This document shows positions 18,025 through 26,954 of a DNA stretch of 64,000 nucleotides, piece by piece. A model generated the notes under the pieces. The model was not told the DNA's origin, did no database searches, and saw nothing but the letters and a program-made list of their open reading frames with translations. Position 1 is the stretch's first letter, and each line of letters starts with the position of its first letter. Both the position numbers and the translations under genes were made by a program. The stretch is taken from positions 186,001 through 250,000 of the forward strand of contig NZ_JAHBRW010000003.1 of assembly GCF_018398315.1 (NCBI RefSeq). Direction: 5' to 3'. The stretch comes from Chelatococcus sp. YT9. Its GTDB lineage: Bacteria > Pseudomonadota > Alphaproteobacteria > Rhizobiales > Beijerinckiaceae.

Positions 18025-18927
18025 TTAAGCCAGCACGAAATCCGTAATGGTGGCGGCGCCGAGGCCGGTGAGGACGAAATCGGTGGTGACCGAGAAGGTG
18101 GCGTCGCCGTTGACGCTGATGCAGATGACCGGCTGGCCGTCGAGGGTGACGCGGGCGATCGGGCCGTCGGCGAAGACGCTGGCCACCGTCTGGGCGGAGG
18201 CGGGGCCGAGCTCGGTGATCGCGGTGGCGGTGAGATAGAGCGGCACGAGGCTGAGCTTGGCGCCGTTGTGGACGAAGCCGACCATAGTGCCGGTCGGATT
18301 GGCGGCCGCCAGCATCTCGCTGGCGAGCTCGTAGATCATGAAGCTTGGCAGACCGGTGATATTGTAGGTCTTGGCGCGGGCCAGAACCTCAGCATAGGTG
18401 CCGAGCGTCGTATCGAGCGGGGCGGCGGCCACCCAGGCGTCGATCTGCGCTTTGGCCGCGGTGACCGAGGCGGGCGTGGCATCGACGCTGTTCAGGATCG
18501 ACTGCTGCCAGGCGAAGGCCGGGGCGGCGCCGGCGGCCAAAAACCTCTCCGCGAAATAGACGCCGACCGTGGTGCGGTTGGCCTGCACGGCGCCATCGGT
18601 GCCGCCGACGGCGAGCAGCGCCAGGAGGACAGGGGCGATGCCATTGGCCTGCAACTCATTGGCCCAGTAGGTCTGGCCGGCGGCATCGGGCGTGCGGTTG
18701 AAGAGATGGGCATAGAGCGAGCCGACGAGGATATGGGCGTTGGTGATGGAGGGGCTGTCGAGCCAGGGGTTGAGGGCCTTGGCCTCGGGCGTTGCCGCCC
18801 AGGCATTGATGAAGGCGGTCTCGGTCATGGTGGGATAGAGGGAGACCCACCAGGCATAGCCGTTGGGCTCCGGCGCCCGCCCGAGGAAGGCATTGTACAT
18901 CTGTGCGGTGAATTGTTGGGCGGGCAT
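18025..18927 (-). CDS. DUF4214-containing protein
   Basis: This 300-residue acidic, Ala/Thr-rich protein has two DUF4214 units near the N-terminus: QMYNAFLGRAPEPNGYAWW (about residues 9-27) and LYAHLFNRTPDAAGQTYW (about 70-87). DUF4214 is found in surface or secreted proteins and in some glycan-related proteins. There is no N-terminal signal peptide, which would fit type I secretion, but I see no RTX nonapeptides or transporter genes nearby. Its marked GC and codon bias leaves long open frames on the opposite strand; those are shadows. Confidence 0.8.
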   Translation of the reverse strand: MPAQQFTAQMYNAFLGRAPEPNGYAWWVSLYPTMTETAFINAWAATPEAKALNPWLDSPSITNAHILVGSLYAHLFNRTPDAAGQTYWANELQANGIAPVLLALLAVGGTDGAVQANRTTVGVYFAERFLAAGAAPAFAWQQSILNSVDATPASVTAAKAQIDAWVAAAPLDTTLGTYAEVLARAKTYNITGLPSFMIYELASEMLAAANPTGTMVGFVHNGAKLSLVPLYLTATAITELGPASAQTVASVFADGPIARVTLDGQPVICISVNGDATFSVTTDFVLTGLGAATITDFVLA

Positions 18928-18941
18928 GGGAATTTCCTCAC

Positions 18942-19253
18942 CTACAGTGTTTCATCTGAAACTATAAATCCTTCCGCCCACTCCATTTTGTCCAACGTAT
19001 AAAGGTCAATAATAAATCCCTCTGGGAAAGACGAAAATCCCGGAAGACGTCTATATTCTTCAACCGACAGCCGGATCACCCCCGCACGGTTACGTACCAA
19101 TCCCGAAGGAAAAGGCAGGAAGCGGACGCGGACGAGCCTATGTCTCGCGGCGCGCGGTCGAAAAGCAAGTAAAATCCGTAGCTTAGAAAGACTACAAGGT
19201 GCAGCGATCGGCTTCCCGTATTTGGCGAGGCCGTCCAGGATCGCGGTGATCAA
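18942..19253 (-). CDS. Hypothetical protein upstream of the DUF4214 gene
   Basis: This 103-residue reading frame ends 15 bp before the DUF4214 start and begins inside the stop of the next upstream frame (4-bp overlap). The tail LPGFSSFPEGFIIDLYTLDK looks protein-like, but I recognise no family. The tight spacing suggests a small operon, or it may be a decayed fragment. Confidence 0.3.
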   Translation of the reverse strand: MITAILDGLAKYGKPIAAPCSLSKLRILLAFRPRAARHRLVRVRFLPFPSGLVRNRAGVIRLSVEEYRRLPGFSSFPEGFIIDLYTLDKMEWAEGFIVSDETL

Positions 19254-19540
19254 TGCGCCGATCTGCCGAGACTCAGCAATCCCGGAGCCCCACGACGTAG
19301 CCGCGGGGCGTGCCCAGGCAAATGCCGGAGGCTACCGTCGGCCTGGAGCCGCGCCCACAGCTGCCATTGAGCGCGCCCCAAAAGCCAGTCCTCCTCCAGA
19401 ACGAACGCTCTGCTGGAAAGAAACTGGGGAAACGTCACATTATACCTATATTTGCCACTCAAGCGTGCATAGGGCGGGTAAAGCCGATGCAGTTGAGCAA
19501 TTGCCCGTGTTCGTGGTCTCGGCGGAAACGCCTCTTGCAC
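19250..19540 (-). CDS. Hypothetical protein, overlapping the next frame
   Basis: This 96-residue frame carries a basic, aromatic-rich stretch (LHRLYPPYARLSGKYRYNV) and overlaps the downstream frame by 4 bp. No family is recognised and no clear ribosome site is seen, so it could be non-coding. Confidence 0.25.
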   Translation of the reverse strand: MQEAFPPRPRTRAIAQLHRLYPPYARLSGKYRYNVTFPQFLSSRAFVLEEDWLLGRAQWQLWARLQADGSLRHLPGHAPRLRRGAPGLLSLGRSAH

Positions 19541-19595
19541 GCCGGATCGGCATTACCATTTCGACGAAGCGGGTAAGCCGATCCCGGAAACGCTC

Positions 19596-20624
19596 CTAGG
19601 CCGAGAGTTCTTTGCGGACGATTTCTGCGCCTGCACTTAAAGCGCTCAGCTTGCCTCTTGCCACTCGACGAGAGAGGGGCGCCATGCCGCAATTGGTGCA
19701 GGGGTACAGTTTGTCGGCATCGACAAACTGAAGGGCCTTCCGGAGAGTGTTGGCGACTTCTTCCGGGGTCTCAATAGTATTGGACGCCACGTCGATGGCC
19801 CCCACCATCACCTTCTTACCTCGAACCAGTTCAATGAGATCTATCGGAACGTGCGAGTTGTGGCATTCCAGCGAGATCAGATCGATACTGGATTTTTGCA
19901 GCTTGGGGAAAGACTCCTCATATTGCCGCCACTCCGACCCCAGAGTCTTCTTCCAGTCCGTGTTGGCCTTGATGCCGTAACCATAGCAAATATGGACGGC
20001 GGTCTCGCATTTGAGGCCTTCGATAGCCTTTTCCAGGGTGGCAACACCCCAGGCATTCACGTCGTCGAAGAAGACATTGAATGCGGGCTCGTCGAATTGG
20101 ATGATGTCGACACCCGCAGCCTCCAACTCCCTTGCTTCCTCATTGAGGATCTTTGCGAATTCCCAGGCTAGTTTTTCGCGGCTTTTATAGTGGCTGTCAT
20201 AGAGCGTATCGATCATGGTCATCGGACCCGGCAGAGCCCATTTGATAGGCTGCTTGGTCTGCTGGCGCAGAAACTTGGCGTCTTCCACAAAAACCGGCTT
20301 TTGCCTTGACACCGCGCCGACGACTGTCGGGACGCTCGCATCATACCGATCGCGAATTCTCACCGTCTCGCGCTTCTCGAAATCAACACCGTCGAGGTGC
20401 TCGATGAACGTCGTGACGAAATGCTGGCGCGTTTGCTCGCCATCGCTGACGATATCGATGCCTGCCTGTCGTTGATCGTCCAGAGCCAAACGGAGGGCAT
20501 CCCGTTTGCCCTCGATCAAGTCTTCACCATGCAGTTTCCAGGGCGACCAAAGCTTCTCAGGCTGAGCGAGCCAGGAGGGTTTCGGCAAGCTGCCGGCGGT
20601 TGACGTGGGCAACAGTGTTCTCAT
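19596..20624 (-). CDS. mesD: Core-MetE methionine synthase (MesD type)
   Basis: This 342-residue protein corresponds to the catalytic C-terminal half of cobalamin-independent methionine synthase MetE, without the N-terminal folate-binding half. Zinc ligands are visible in HICYGYG, LECHNS and the late Cys of TNCGMAPLSRRVA. The TIM-barrel element IIQFDEPAFN is typical of the fold. Pairing with DUF1852 identifies it as the MesD group, which makes methionine without methylfolate and needs its partner MesX. It lies 27 bp after mesX behind a cobalamin riboswitch, so it should be made when B12 is scarce. Confidence 0.85.
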   Translation of the reverse strand: MRTLLPTSTAGSLPKPSWLAQPEKLWSPWKLHGEDLIEGKRDALRLALDDQRQAGIDIVSDGEQTRQHFVTTFIEHLDGVDFEKRETVRIRDRYDASVPTVVGAVSRQKPVFVEDAKFLRQQTKQPIKWALPGPMTMIDTLYDSHYKSREKLAWEFAKILNEEARELEAAGVDIIQFDEPAFNVFFDDVNAWGVATLEKAIEGLKCETAVHICYGYGIKANTDWKKTLGSEWRQYEESFPKLQKSSIDLISLECHNSHVPIDLIELVRGKKVMVGAIDVASNTIETPEEVANTLRKALQFVDADKLYPCTNCGMAPLSRRVARGKLSALSAGAEIVRKELSA

Positions 20625-20651
20625 GACAGGCGACCTTGTTGTTTCGTGTAA

Positions 20652-21701
20652 TCAAAGAGCGTAATTGGCAGACCACCGCTCAAGAAGGGTCTTGTACGGT
20701 TTGATGAAGTGCTCTTCGGCAAACCTGCCTTGCTCAATAGCCAGCCGGCTGCGCTCTTCTCGATCGTAGACAATTCGCGTTACGGAATAATCCTGATACT
20801 TCAGACTTGGCTGATAGCAGGCCCCTGCTGCGGAACTAGCATTGTAAATCTCAGGTCGATAGATCTTTTGGAACGTTTCCATCGTGCTGATAGTACTGAT
20901 TAGCTCAAGATTTGTGTAATCGCAAACTAGGTCGCCGTTGAAATAGAAGGCTAAAGGCGCGACGCTGTCCGGGGGCATGAAAAAGCGAACGTTCAATCCC
21001 ATTTTCTGGAAGTACAAATCGGTCGAAGACAATTCATCCTGCTCGTACTCGACACCCAATACAGGGTGCTGATTCCCAGTTCGACGATATGTTTTGCTGC
21101 TTGAGACACTCAGGCATATGATCGGCGGTTTGCGGAAGTGCTCGTTGTAAACATCTGAGTTTATGAAATTTTTGAACAGGTTGCCATGCAGATTGCCAAA
21201 ATTGTCTGGTATGCTGAAGTCCGGGCGGTCCTGATTGTGCTCCGATAGCAATACGCTGAAGTCGTAATCTCGTACGTAAGAGGAAAAATTATTCCCCAGG
21301 ATACCCCGGATTCGCTTATTGCTGGCTCGATCGACGATGTTCGTCTCCAGCATCTCAATTAGAGGGAACGGCTCATCGTTTCCTTCAGCACCTACATTCA
21401 TCTGAACTGAAATGATTTCGAGCTCGACAGAATAACGATCGCCTTTTGGGTTATCCCAATGCGCCAGAGCGTTGAAACGATTGTCAATCATCCGCAGGGC
21501 GTTGCGTAGGTTCTCCTGGCGGCCCTCCCCTCGGGCCAAGTTAGCAAAGTTGGTGGTGATACGCGTATTGTCTGAGGGACGATAATCCTCATCAAAACGA
21601 ATGCGCTTAAGGCTGAACGCAAAATCGGCGCTCATCGTGACCGGCCGTCGATCGACAAGGGGTACGCCAGAGGCGGCGACTTGAGTTGCGGTTTGAAACA
21701 T
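20652..21701 (-). CDS. mesX: DUF1852 protein MesX, partner of MesD
   Basis: This 349-residue DUF1852 protein starts with a family-typical region containing FAFSLKRIRFDEDYRPS and ITTNFANLARGE. The family is found next to core-MetE and is required for MesD activity, perhaps in handling an oxygen-dependent methyl donor step. The conserved start may be the ATG at about 21635 (MSADFAF), with the preceding 22 codons optional. It is the first gene after the cobalamin riboswitch. Confidence 0.85.
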   Translation of the reverse strand: MFQTATQVAASGVPLVDRRPVTMSADFAFSLKRIRFDEDYRPSDNTRITTNFANLARGEGRQENLRNALRMIDNRFNALAHWDNPKGDRYSVELEIISVQMNVGAEGNDEPFPLIEMLETNIVDRASNKRIRGILGNNFSSYVRDYDFSVLLSEHNQDRPDFSIPDNFGNLHGNLFKNFINSDVYNEHFRKPPIICLSVSSSKTYRRTGNQHPVLGVEYEQDELSSTDLYFQKMGLNVRFFMPPDSVAPLAFYFNGDLVCDYTNLELISTISTMETFQKIYRPEIYNASSAAGACYQPSLKYQDYSVTRIVYDREERSRLAIEQGRFAEEHFIKPYKTLLERWSANYAL

Positions 21702-21811
21702 GACTTACCCCAATGAGTTGGGGCAGGGATCAGCGGACACATAGCAAGTCAGGCCGCTATGCGACCTCCGCTACGGCACACCGGGACACCCCGCCCGTGG
21801 ACGTTATTTCG

Positions 21812-21995
21812 CCAAGGCAGGTCTCCTGGCTCACGGGTCGTCGCCTCCGTCCGTCTTCCCAGGGGTTCACCCCAGTGACACGCTGGACATCAGCTCGCCG
21901 CTTACAGTTGCGGGGGCAGCGCCGGCATTCCTTGTTACGGGGCACCGGCTTCCCTCTTAGCCCCAGCGCGTTGCACGCAACGACCGGGGAACCTA
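21812..21995 (-). ncRNA. Cobalamin (B12) riboswitch
   Basis: Read on the minus strand this is a classical cobalamin riboswitch: an early GGGGCTAAGAGGGAAGCCGG region, the core GCTGCCCCCGCAACTGTAAG, then CACTGGG and GGGAAG segments and the closing B12-box GAGCCAGGAGACCTGCC. It ends about 110 bp before the mesX start on the same strand. It explains regulation of the B12-independent methionine pair: bound cobalamin should shut off mesX-mesD. Confidence 0.95.
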
Positions 21996-22177
21996 GGCAG
22001 CCGCACATTCCTGCAATTCTCGCAGGAAGTCAATTGGGCATAAAGAAATGTTTATATCTTTATCGAGATTTTGACGGGCAATTTTGCGGCGCCGGCATTT
22101 CCTGCCTTGTTGATTTCCGCCGAGAAGTGACCCTGGATTTCCACTGAGAAGTGACCCGGGCTGATGGTGGTCTGGGG

Positions 22178-22972
22178 TCAAGTGGTGGTCAAGTTTCGCG
22201 GCTTCTCCCTGGTTGGCTTTGGTGGCTTTGCCGAGCTGCTCTTGAAGCGGAAGCTGTCATTGCCGGTCTCGAGGATATGGCAGTGATGGGTGAGCCGGTC
22301 GAGCAAGGCTGTGGTCATCTTGGCGTCGCCGAAGACGGTAGCCCATTCGGAGAAGCTGAGATTGGTGGTGATGACCACGCTGGTGCGCTCATAGAGCTTG
22401 CTCAGCAAGTGGAACAGCAAGGCGCCGCCGGAGGCGCTGAACGGCAGGTAGCCGAGCTCATCGAGGATGACGAGATCGGCATGGACGAGCCGGCCGGCGA
22501 TCTGACCGGCTTTGCCCTGAGCCTTTTCCTGTTCGAGGGCGTTGACGAGCTCGACGGTGGAGAAGAAGCGGACCCGCCTGTGATGATGCTCGACGGCGTG
22601 GACGCCAAGAGCCGTGGCGATGTGGGTCTTGCCGGTGCCCGGCCCTCCGATCAGGACGACGTTGTGCGCGTCGTCGAGGAACTCGCAGCGATGGAGCTGG
22701 CGCACGAGCGCCTCGTTGACCTCGCTGCTGGTGAAGTCGAAGCCGGCGAGGTCGCGATAGGCCGGGAAGCGCGCGGCCTTGAGCTGGTAGGCGGTCGATC
22801 GCACCTCCCGCTCGGCGGTCTCGGCCTTCAGGAGTTGCGAGAGGATCGGCATGGCAGCCTCGAAGGCGGGAGACCCCTGTTCGGTGAGTTCGGCGACGGC
22901 TTGCGCCATGCCGTGCATCTTGAGGCTTCTCAGCATGATGACGATGGCTCCGCTGGCCGGATCATGACGCAT
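22178..22972 (-). CDS. istB: IstB-type transposition helper ATPase
   Basis: This AAA+ helper of IS21 transposition has about 264 residues from the ATG at 22972, which overlaps the istA stop. The Walker A motif [15 protein letters not shown] and Walker B motif [13 protein letters not shown] are intact, as is the sensor region [12 protein letters not shown]. It looks functional by itself, but its partner transposase is disrupted. Confidence 0.93.
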   Translation of the reverse strand: MRHDPASGAIVIMLRSLKMHGMAQAVAELTEQGSPAFEAAMPILSQLLKAETAEREVRSTAYQLKAARFPAYRDLAGFDFTSSEVNEALVRQLHRCEFLDDAHNVVLIGGPGTGKTHIATALGVHAVEHHHRRVRFFSTVELVNALEQEKAQGKAGQIAGRLVHADLVILDELGYLPFSASGGALLFHLLSKLYERTSVVITTNLSFSEWATVFGDAKMTTALLDRLTHHCHILETGNDSFRFKSSSAKPPKPTREKPRNLTTT

Positions 22973-24427
22973 GGCGTGCCTCCCTGGCTCGACGCAGGGC
23001 GTCATAGCGTTCCACATTGGCCTGAGGCTCGGTGGTCAGCGTGAGAGAGGCAGGAGCCAGGATGGGTGGCGTGCTCAGCGGCGTGCCGTCGATCAGCCGG
23101 TGCAGCAGGTTGAGGATGTGGGTCTTGGTCGGCACGCCGGCCTTGAGAGCGAGTTCGACAGCCTCGAGCACGACCTGCTCGTCATGCTGGAGGACCAGGG
23201 ACAAGATCTCCACCATCTCGCGGTCACCGCCTGGCCGCTTGAGCAGATGCTGCTGCAGGGACCGGAAGGCCGGCGGCATCTCGGCGAAGGGGGCGCCGTT
23301 GCGCAGGGCGCCGGGCTTGCGCTGGACCACGGCTAGATAATGGCGCCAGTCATAGACGGTCCGGCTCTGGCGATCATGGGAGCGCGCGAACACCCTTTGA
23401 TGCTCGCAGATCACCTGTCCCTCGGCGACGACGACGATCCGGTCGGGATAGACCCGCAGGCTCACCGGGCGGTTGGCGAAGGAGGCCGGCACGCTGTAGC
23501 GATTGCGCTCGAGGTGGACGAGGCAGGTCGGGGAAACGCGCTTGGCGTGTTCGACGAAGCCGTCGAACGGCCGCGGCATCGGCATCAGGTGGCGGATCTC
23601 CTCAGCCCACACATCGGCGATCGAGCCGGGTTGCGCGCCGTGGGGACGTTCGGCATGGGTTGCCACAGCCGATGGCGGGCATCCTGTACGTTCTTCTCGA
23701 TCTGCCCCTTCTCCCAACCGGAGGCTGGATTGCAGAACTCCGCCTCGAACAGGAAGTGGCTCACCATGGCTGAGAAGCGGATATTGACCTGGCGCTCTTT
23801 GCCCCGGCCGACCTTGTCGACCGCCGTCTTCATGTTGTCGTAGATGCCTCGCCGCGGCACGCCGCCCAGCACCCGGAAGGCGTGGTTGTGGGCATCGAAC
23901 AGCATCTCGTGGGTCTGCAGTAGGTAGGCTCGCAGCGTGAAGGCGCGGCTGTAGGACAACTTCAAATGAGCGACTTGGAGCTTGGTGCGCTCGCCGGCGA
24001 TGATTGCCCAGTCCTCCGACCAATCAAACTGGAACGCTTCACCCGGGACGAAAGCCAAAGGCACGAAAGTGCCACGGCCGCTGGTCTGCTGTTCGCGCAA
24101 CCGCGCGGCCTTCCAGTCCCGGGCAAACGCCGCGACCCGATTGTACGACCCCCCATAGCCCAGCGTCACCAAATCGGCGTGCAACTGCTTAACCGTGCGC
24201 TTGTGCTTGCGCGACTTGCCGCCCTCGACCCGCAGCATCGCTGCGAGCTTGTCGGCATAGGGATCAAGTTTGCTCGGCCGGTCAGGAGCCTGAAACTGTG
24301 GCTCAATGCTGTTCGCCCGCAGGTACTTGCGCACGGTGTTCCGTGAGAGGCCGCTACGACGGGATATCTCTCGGATCGAGAGGTGATCCCGATAGTGCCA
24401 GCGTCGGATGACGCTCAATAACTCCAT
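22962..24427 (-). pseudogene. istA: IS21 transposase istA, broken by an internal deletion
   Basis: The N-terminal part from 24427 has the HTH (LSIREISRRSGLSRNTVRKY) and the catalytic core start (FQFDWSEDWA), and runs through GIYDNMKTAVDKV and the late catalytic region NPASGWEKGQIEKNVQDARH. After RLWQPMPN the frame changes near 23640. The C-terminal region continues in another phase with IADVWAEEIRHLM through to the overlap with istB. Compared with intact IstA about 25 residues are missing at the junction, so a small deletion changed the frame. The element should not transpose autonomously. Confidence 0.85.
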
Positions 24428-24540
24428 GTCGATCACTCCGCTGTCCCCCGCGTAGGCCGCGTGAGACGTGGTGAAAACATGGGTCACTTCTCGATGGAAA
24501 AATCCGATGCTGCCGGGTCAGATCTCAGTGGAAATCAACA

Positions 24541-25387
24541 GAGTAGGATCTGTTCGAGAATGGGCATGGATGGACAGTGCATGAGGCTACTGAGAGCGAC
24601 ACGGGCCAAATGCCCAGCTTCACGCATTTTGTGGGTCGGTTCTTTGGTACCTGTGTCGAGCTAGTGAACAAACGTCTTCCCTGGTGACCACGCTTAGACC
24701 TTTTCCGCGAGAGAGTCGGCTTCTTCGTCGCCTTCGTCCTTCTCGTCAGAATTATCCCTCCGTCGGTCACAAGCGTTCGAGATCCCCTGGACGAATGTCA
24801 TCCAGCAGACCAGGCAGCTGTTCGGAGATCATGCATCGTTTTCGCTTCGCAGTCGTGGAGGTACCTATAATGAGTTGAATGCATCCCACCAGCGCTCAAA
24901 GACGTGCTTTGGTTCGAGGCCATCGAGGTCCAGAAGAACATACAGCATTTTGCGGATAAATGTGCATACACCGCCATGGACGTCGTCTTGAGGTCACCTG
25001 AACTCTCGACGCCGCTCTTCTAGACAAATCGAGTGAATCAATGGCTTTAGTCGGTTCATACTCTCAATTGGTCGACGGTGGAACGTTGTTCAGAAAAGAT
25101 CGCTCCATGAACATCGAGAACACGCATCCCTGTCAAGCCCCTGTAATAGCTCTGTCTCGAGCGGGTAGATCCGGGCGAGAATGCAGCATGAATCTATGTG
25201 CTCCTGTTAGAATGTATGTTAGTCAAAGAACTCTCCGTCTCGAACAGCCTCTTGTGAGGAAACGTAGACGCGGATATGAATCGATCGCCCCTCTTTTAAG
25301 CCGAGTGAGTTCTTTGCATATCTGTTTCCGACACGCCATTAAGAGCCTGTGCAAGTTGTGTTATGTGGATCCACAAATTTCATGTGC
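24541..25387. other. Gene-free, AT-richer stretch
   Basis: No convincing coding region or RNA gene is visible. Base composition drops here relative to the catabolic regions and stays lower to about 27.5 kb, marking an island of different origin. Confidence 0.4.
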
Positions 25388-25990
25388 TTATCGAGCAGGG
25401 AGCTTTCTTTGCCAATAGAAACTTATGATCGATGATTCTCCGGTATTTAAATATGTTTTCAGGCAATATTGTAGGATGCGATTCCTAACGCTATCGACAT
25501 CACAGATATCGATCTTAAGGTTTCCTTCTACAAAAATCCTAGCGACGTCACGATGCAAGTATTTTTTTGCAATCATATTCTCGAAGGCTGCTACTCTACT
25601 ATTTTCAACAGCAAGGATGCCATGTAAGTGCACGCCATTAAGCGGGGAAGAAGTCGAGAATATGGGATCGTCGCCAGCAATAAAAGCAACGACATGATTG
25701 TGAGGTTTATGGGAAGGATTGGGATAAAGCCGCCGGTTAAGTCCCATGTAGAACTTATAGAATTTCCGCAACAGAGCGCTGTATACCACTAAGGCCGTCG
25801 GCGAGACCGTACGTCTGTCATTTTCGGTCAGATGTGAAGATAGGCTATGACATTGACTAATCGTAATAAAGTAGTATGTGTATATACGGCCATCAGTTTT
25901 TTTCTGGAGCCATGAAAACCAGCTGCGTGTCAGTTTGACTGCGTATACGGGATCTCTTGCCCTCAATTTTGTAAGCGTTTGTAGTTTCAT
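25388..25990 (-). CDS. Possible HUH-type replication-initiator-like protein
   Basis: This 200-residue basic protein is encoded in AT-rich DNA. It has a possible HUH motif, GVHLHGIL, about two thirds along (near residue 120), and later YCLKTYLN (near 180), resembling the Tyr-x-x-Lys motif of rolling-circle initiators. An earlier phrase, YYFITISQCHS, could be motif 1. The order motif 1 - HUH - YxxK fits single-tyrosine Rep or inovirus Gp2-like proteins, but overall similarity is not recognised. A perfect 14-bp palindrome lies 63 bp upstream. It may derive from a phage or small plasmid. Confidence 0.45.
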   Translation of the reverse strand: MKLQTLTKLRARDPVYAVKLTRSWFSWLQKKTDGRIYTYYFITISQCHSLSSHLTENDRRTVSPTALVVYSALLRKFYKFYMGLNRRLYPNPSHKPHNHVVAFIAGDDPIFSTSSPLNGVHLHGILAVENSRVAAFENMIAKKYLHRDVARIFVEGNLKIDICDVDSVRNRILQYCLKTYLNTGESSIISFYWQRKLPAR

Positions 25991-26052
25991 TATAGATAAT
26001 ATTTCCTAAGTTATCTAGATTTTGTATTAAGATGATGATTTGTTTAGTTAAT

Positions 26053-26066
26053 TTAGACATGTCTAA
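26053..26066. promoter_or_regulatory. Perfect palindrome upstream of the HUH-like gene
   Basis: TTAGACATGTCTAA is a perfect 14-bp dyad about 60 bp before the start at 25990. It is a candidate operator or replication-origin element. Function is inferred from position only. Confidence 0.35.
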
Positions 26067-26372
26067 GCTTACCTCCAAGAGCAGTCCTGGTGGTATTGGT
26101 AATCCTACGTCGGCGTATGTGCCGGAATTTGCGCCGCCTTTCGGCGCCGGGTGTCAAGCTTTCGCCTACTCCCGGGACGCACAGTCTACATTCGACGTGG
26201 AGTGACTGATCAACGCAGTCATCTCTTCTATTTATATAATCTCATGCTTGAGAGTCGAGCCGCGAGTTCCCTCAAGTGGCTGCGGATAACGAGTCTCTTT
26301 GGAGCTCGTTGTCCCAGAAGCAGCTCGTAGCCGAGTCATAATGATCGGCTACGCGTTGGGCAATGGTTCGGC

Positions 26373-26954
26373 CTATGACTTGCTTGCATCGTGAATAATG
26401 CTGTAATCGAGCCCCAATTTTCCACGTCGCCAGCTGTTGACACTGTAGGTGGCGGCTTCAATCTGCACTTTCGCAATGTCATCGCGGTTTAACGGTTTCT
26501 GCGTGAACTTGCCGCCTTTTGACAAAGTCTGCCATGCGTTGATCCCATCTGACCTGAGCCAGGTAGTGAAGCTCGACTTCCCCGCTAGACCAATGCGGAT
26601 GACGCTGCGCATGACTGGTGGGACGTGCTCCTGCTTGCCGTCAACATAGCCCAGAATTGTTGGGTAGTTTCGAGGCGATAATCGCTTCGGTGGGGTAAAC
26701 TGCTGGAGCCAAGCGTCTTGCAGTTGGAGCATCGTGAGCATCGCATTCTCCACCGCAGCGAGGTGCTCATCTGCATTCAGGCTGGACCAGTCAGTCGGAG
26801 CAAGCGCGTTCTTTCCGAACGTGTGCACAAGAGACGAATAGTATTGATCCGGGGAATTTTTGGCCTCTTCTTGCAACTTAGACGACCAATAAATGACCGC
26901 CTTCATATGATCATATTCTGCCGGCCGTTCTGAAAAATGACTATATATATACAT
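26373..26954 (-). CDS. Hypothetical protein in the AT-rich island
   Basis: This 193-residue protein of unknown family is mostly alpha-helical by composition, with a basic, aromatic C-terminal half (VNSWRRGKLGLDYSII) and a mid segment FTTWLRSDGINAWQTLSKGG. It has no signal peptide or membrane segment. It is on the same strand as the HUH-like gene, about 380 bp upstream, in the same AT-rich DNA, so both may belong to one acquired element. Confidence 0.5.
   Translation of the reverse strand: MYIYSHFSERPAEYDHMKAVIYWSSKLQEEAKNSPDQYYSSLVHTFGKNALAPTDWSSLNADEHLAAVENAMLTMLQLQDAWLQQFTPPKRLSPRNYPTILGYVDGKQEHVPPVMRSVIRIGLAGKSSFTTWLRSDGINAWQTLSKGGKFTQKPLNRDDIAKVQIEAATYSVNSWRRGKLGLDYSIIHDASKS

Larger units (their letters stand above)
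22108..24540 (-). mobile_element. IS21-family insertion element with defective istA
   Basis: Related ends are seen at 22108 (TGTTGATTTCCGCCGAGAAG) and, inverted, at 24540 (TGTTGATTTCCACTGAGATC). Additional internal copies of the GAGAAGTGACCC repeat near each end are usual for IS21. The element carries istA (broken) and istB. I found no matching target duplication. Its left end is about 110 bp upstream of the cobalamin riboswitch, so it has probably altered the mesX promoter region. Confidence 0.85.

Noticed and set aside
17989-19002. Long plus-strand open frame (337 codons) opposite the DUF4214 gene
   Set aside because: It is Gly/Glu/Asp/Arg-rich with no family motif, and mirrors the high-GC third-position bias of the minus-strand gene.
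22151-23044. Plus-strand 297-codon frame opposite istB
   Set aside because: The minus strand encodes an unmistakable IstB with Walker motifs; the other frame is its shadow.
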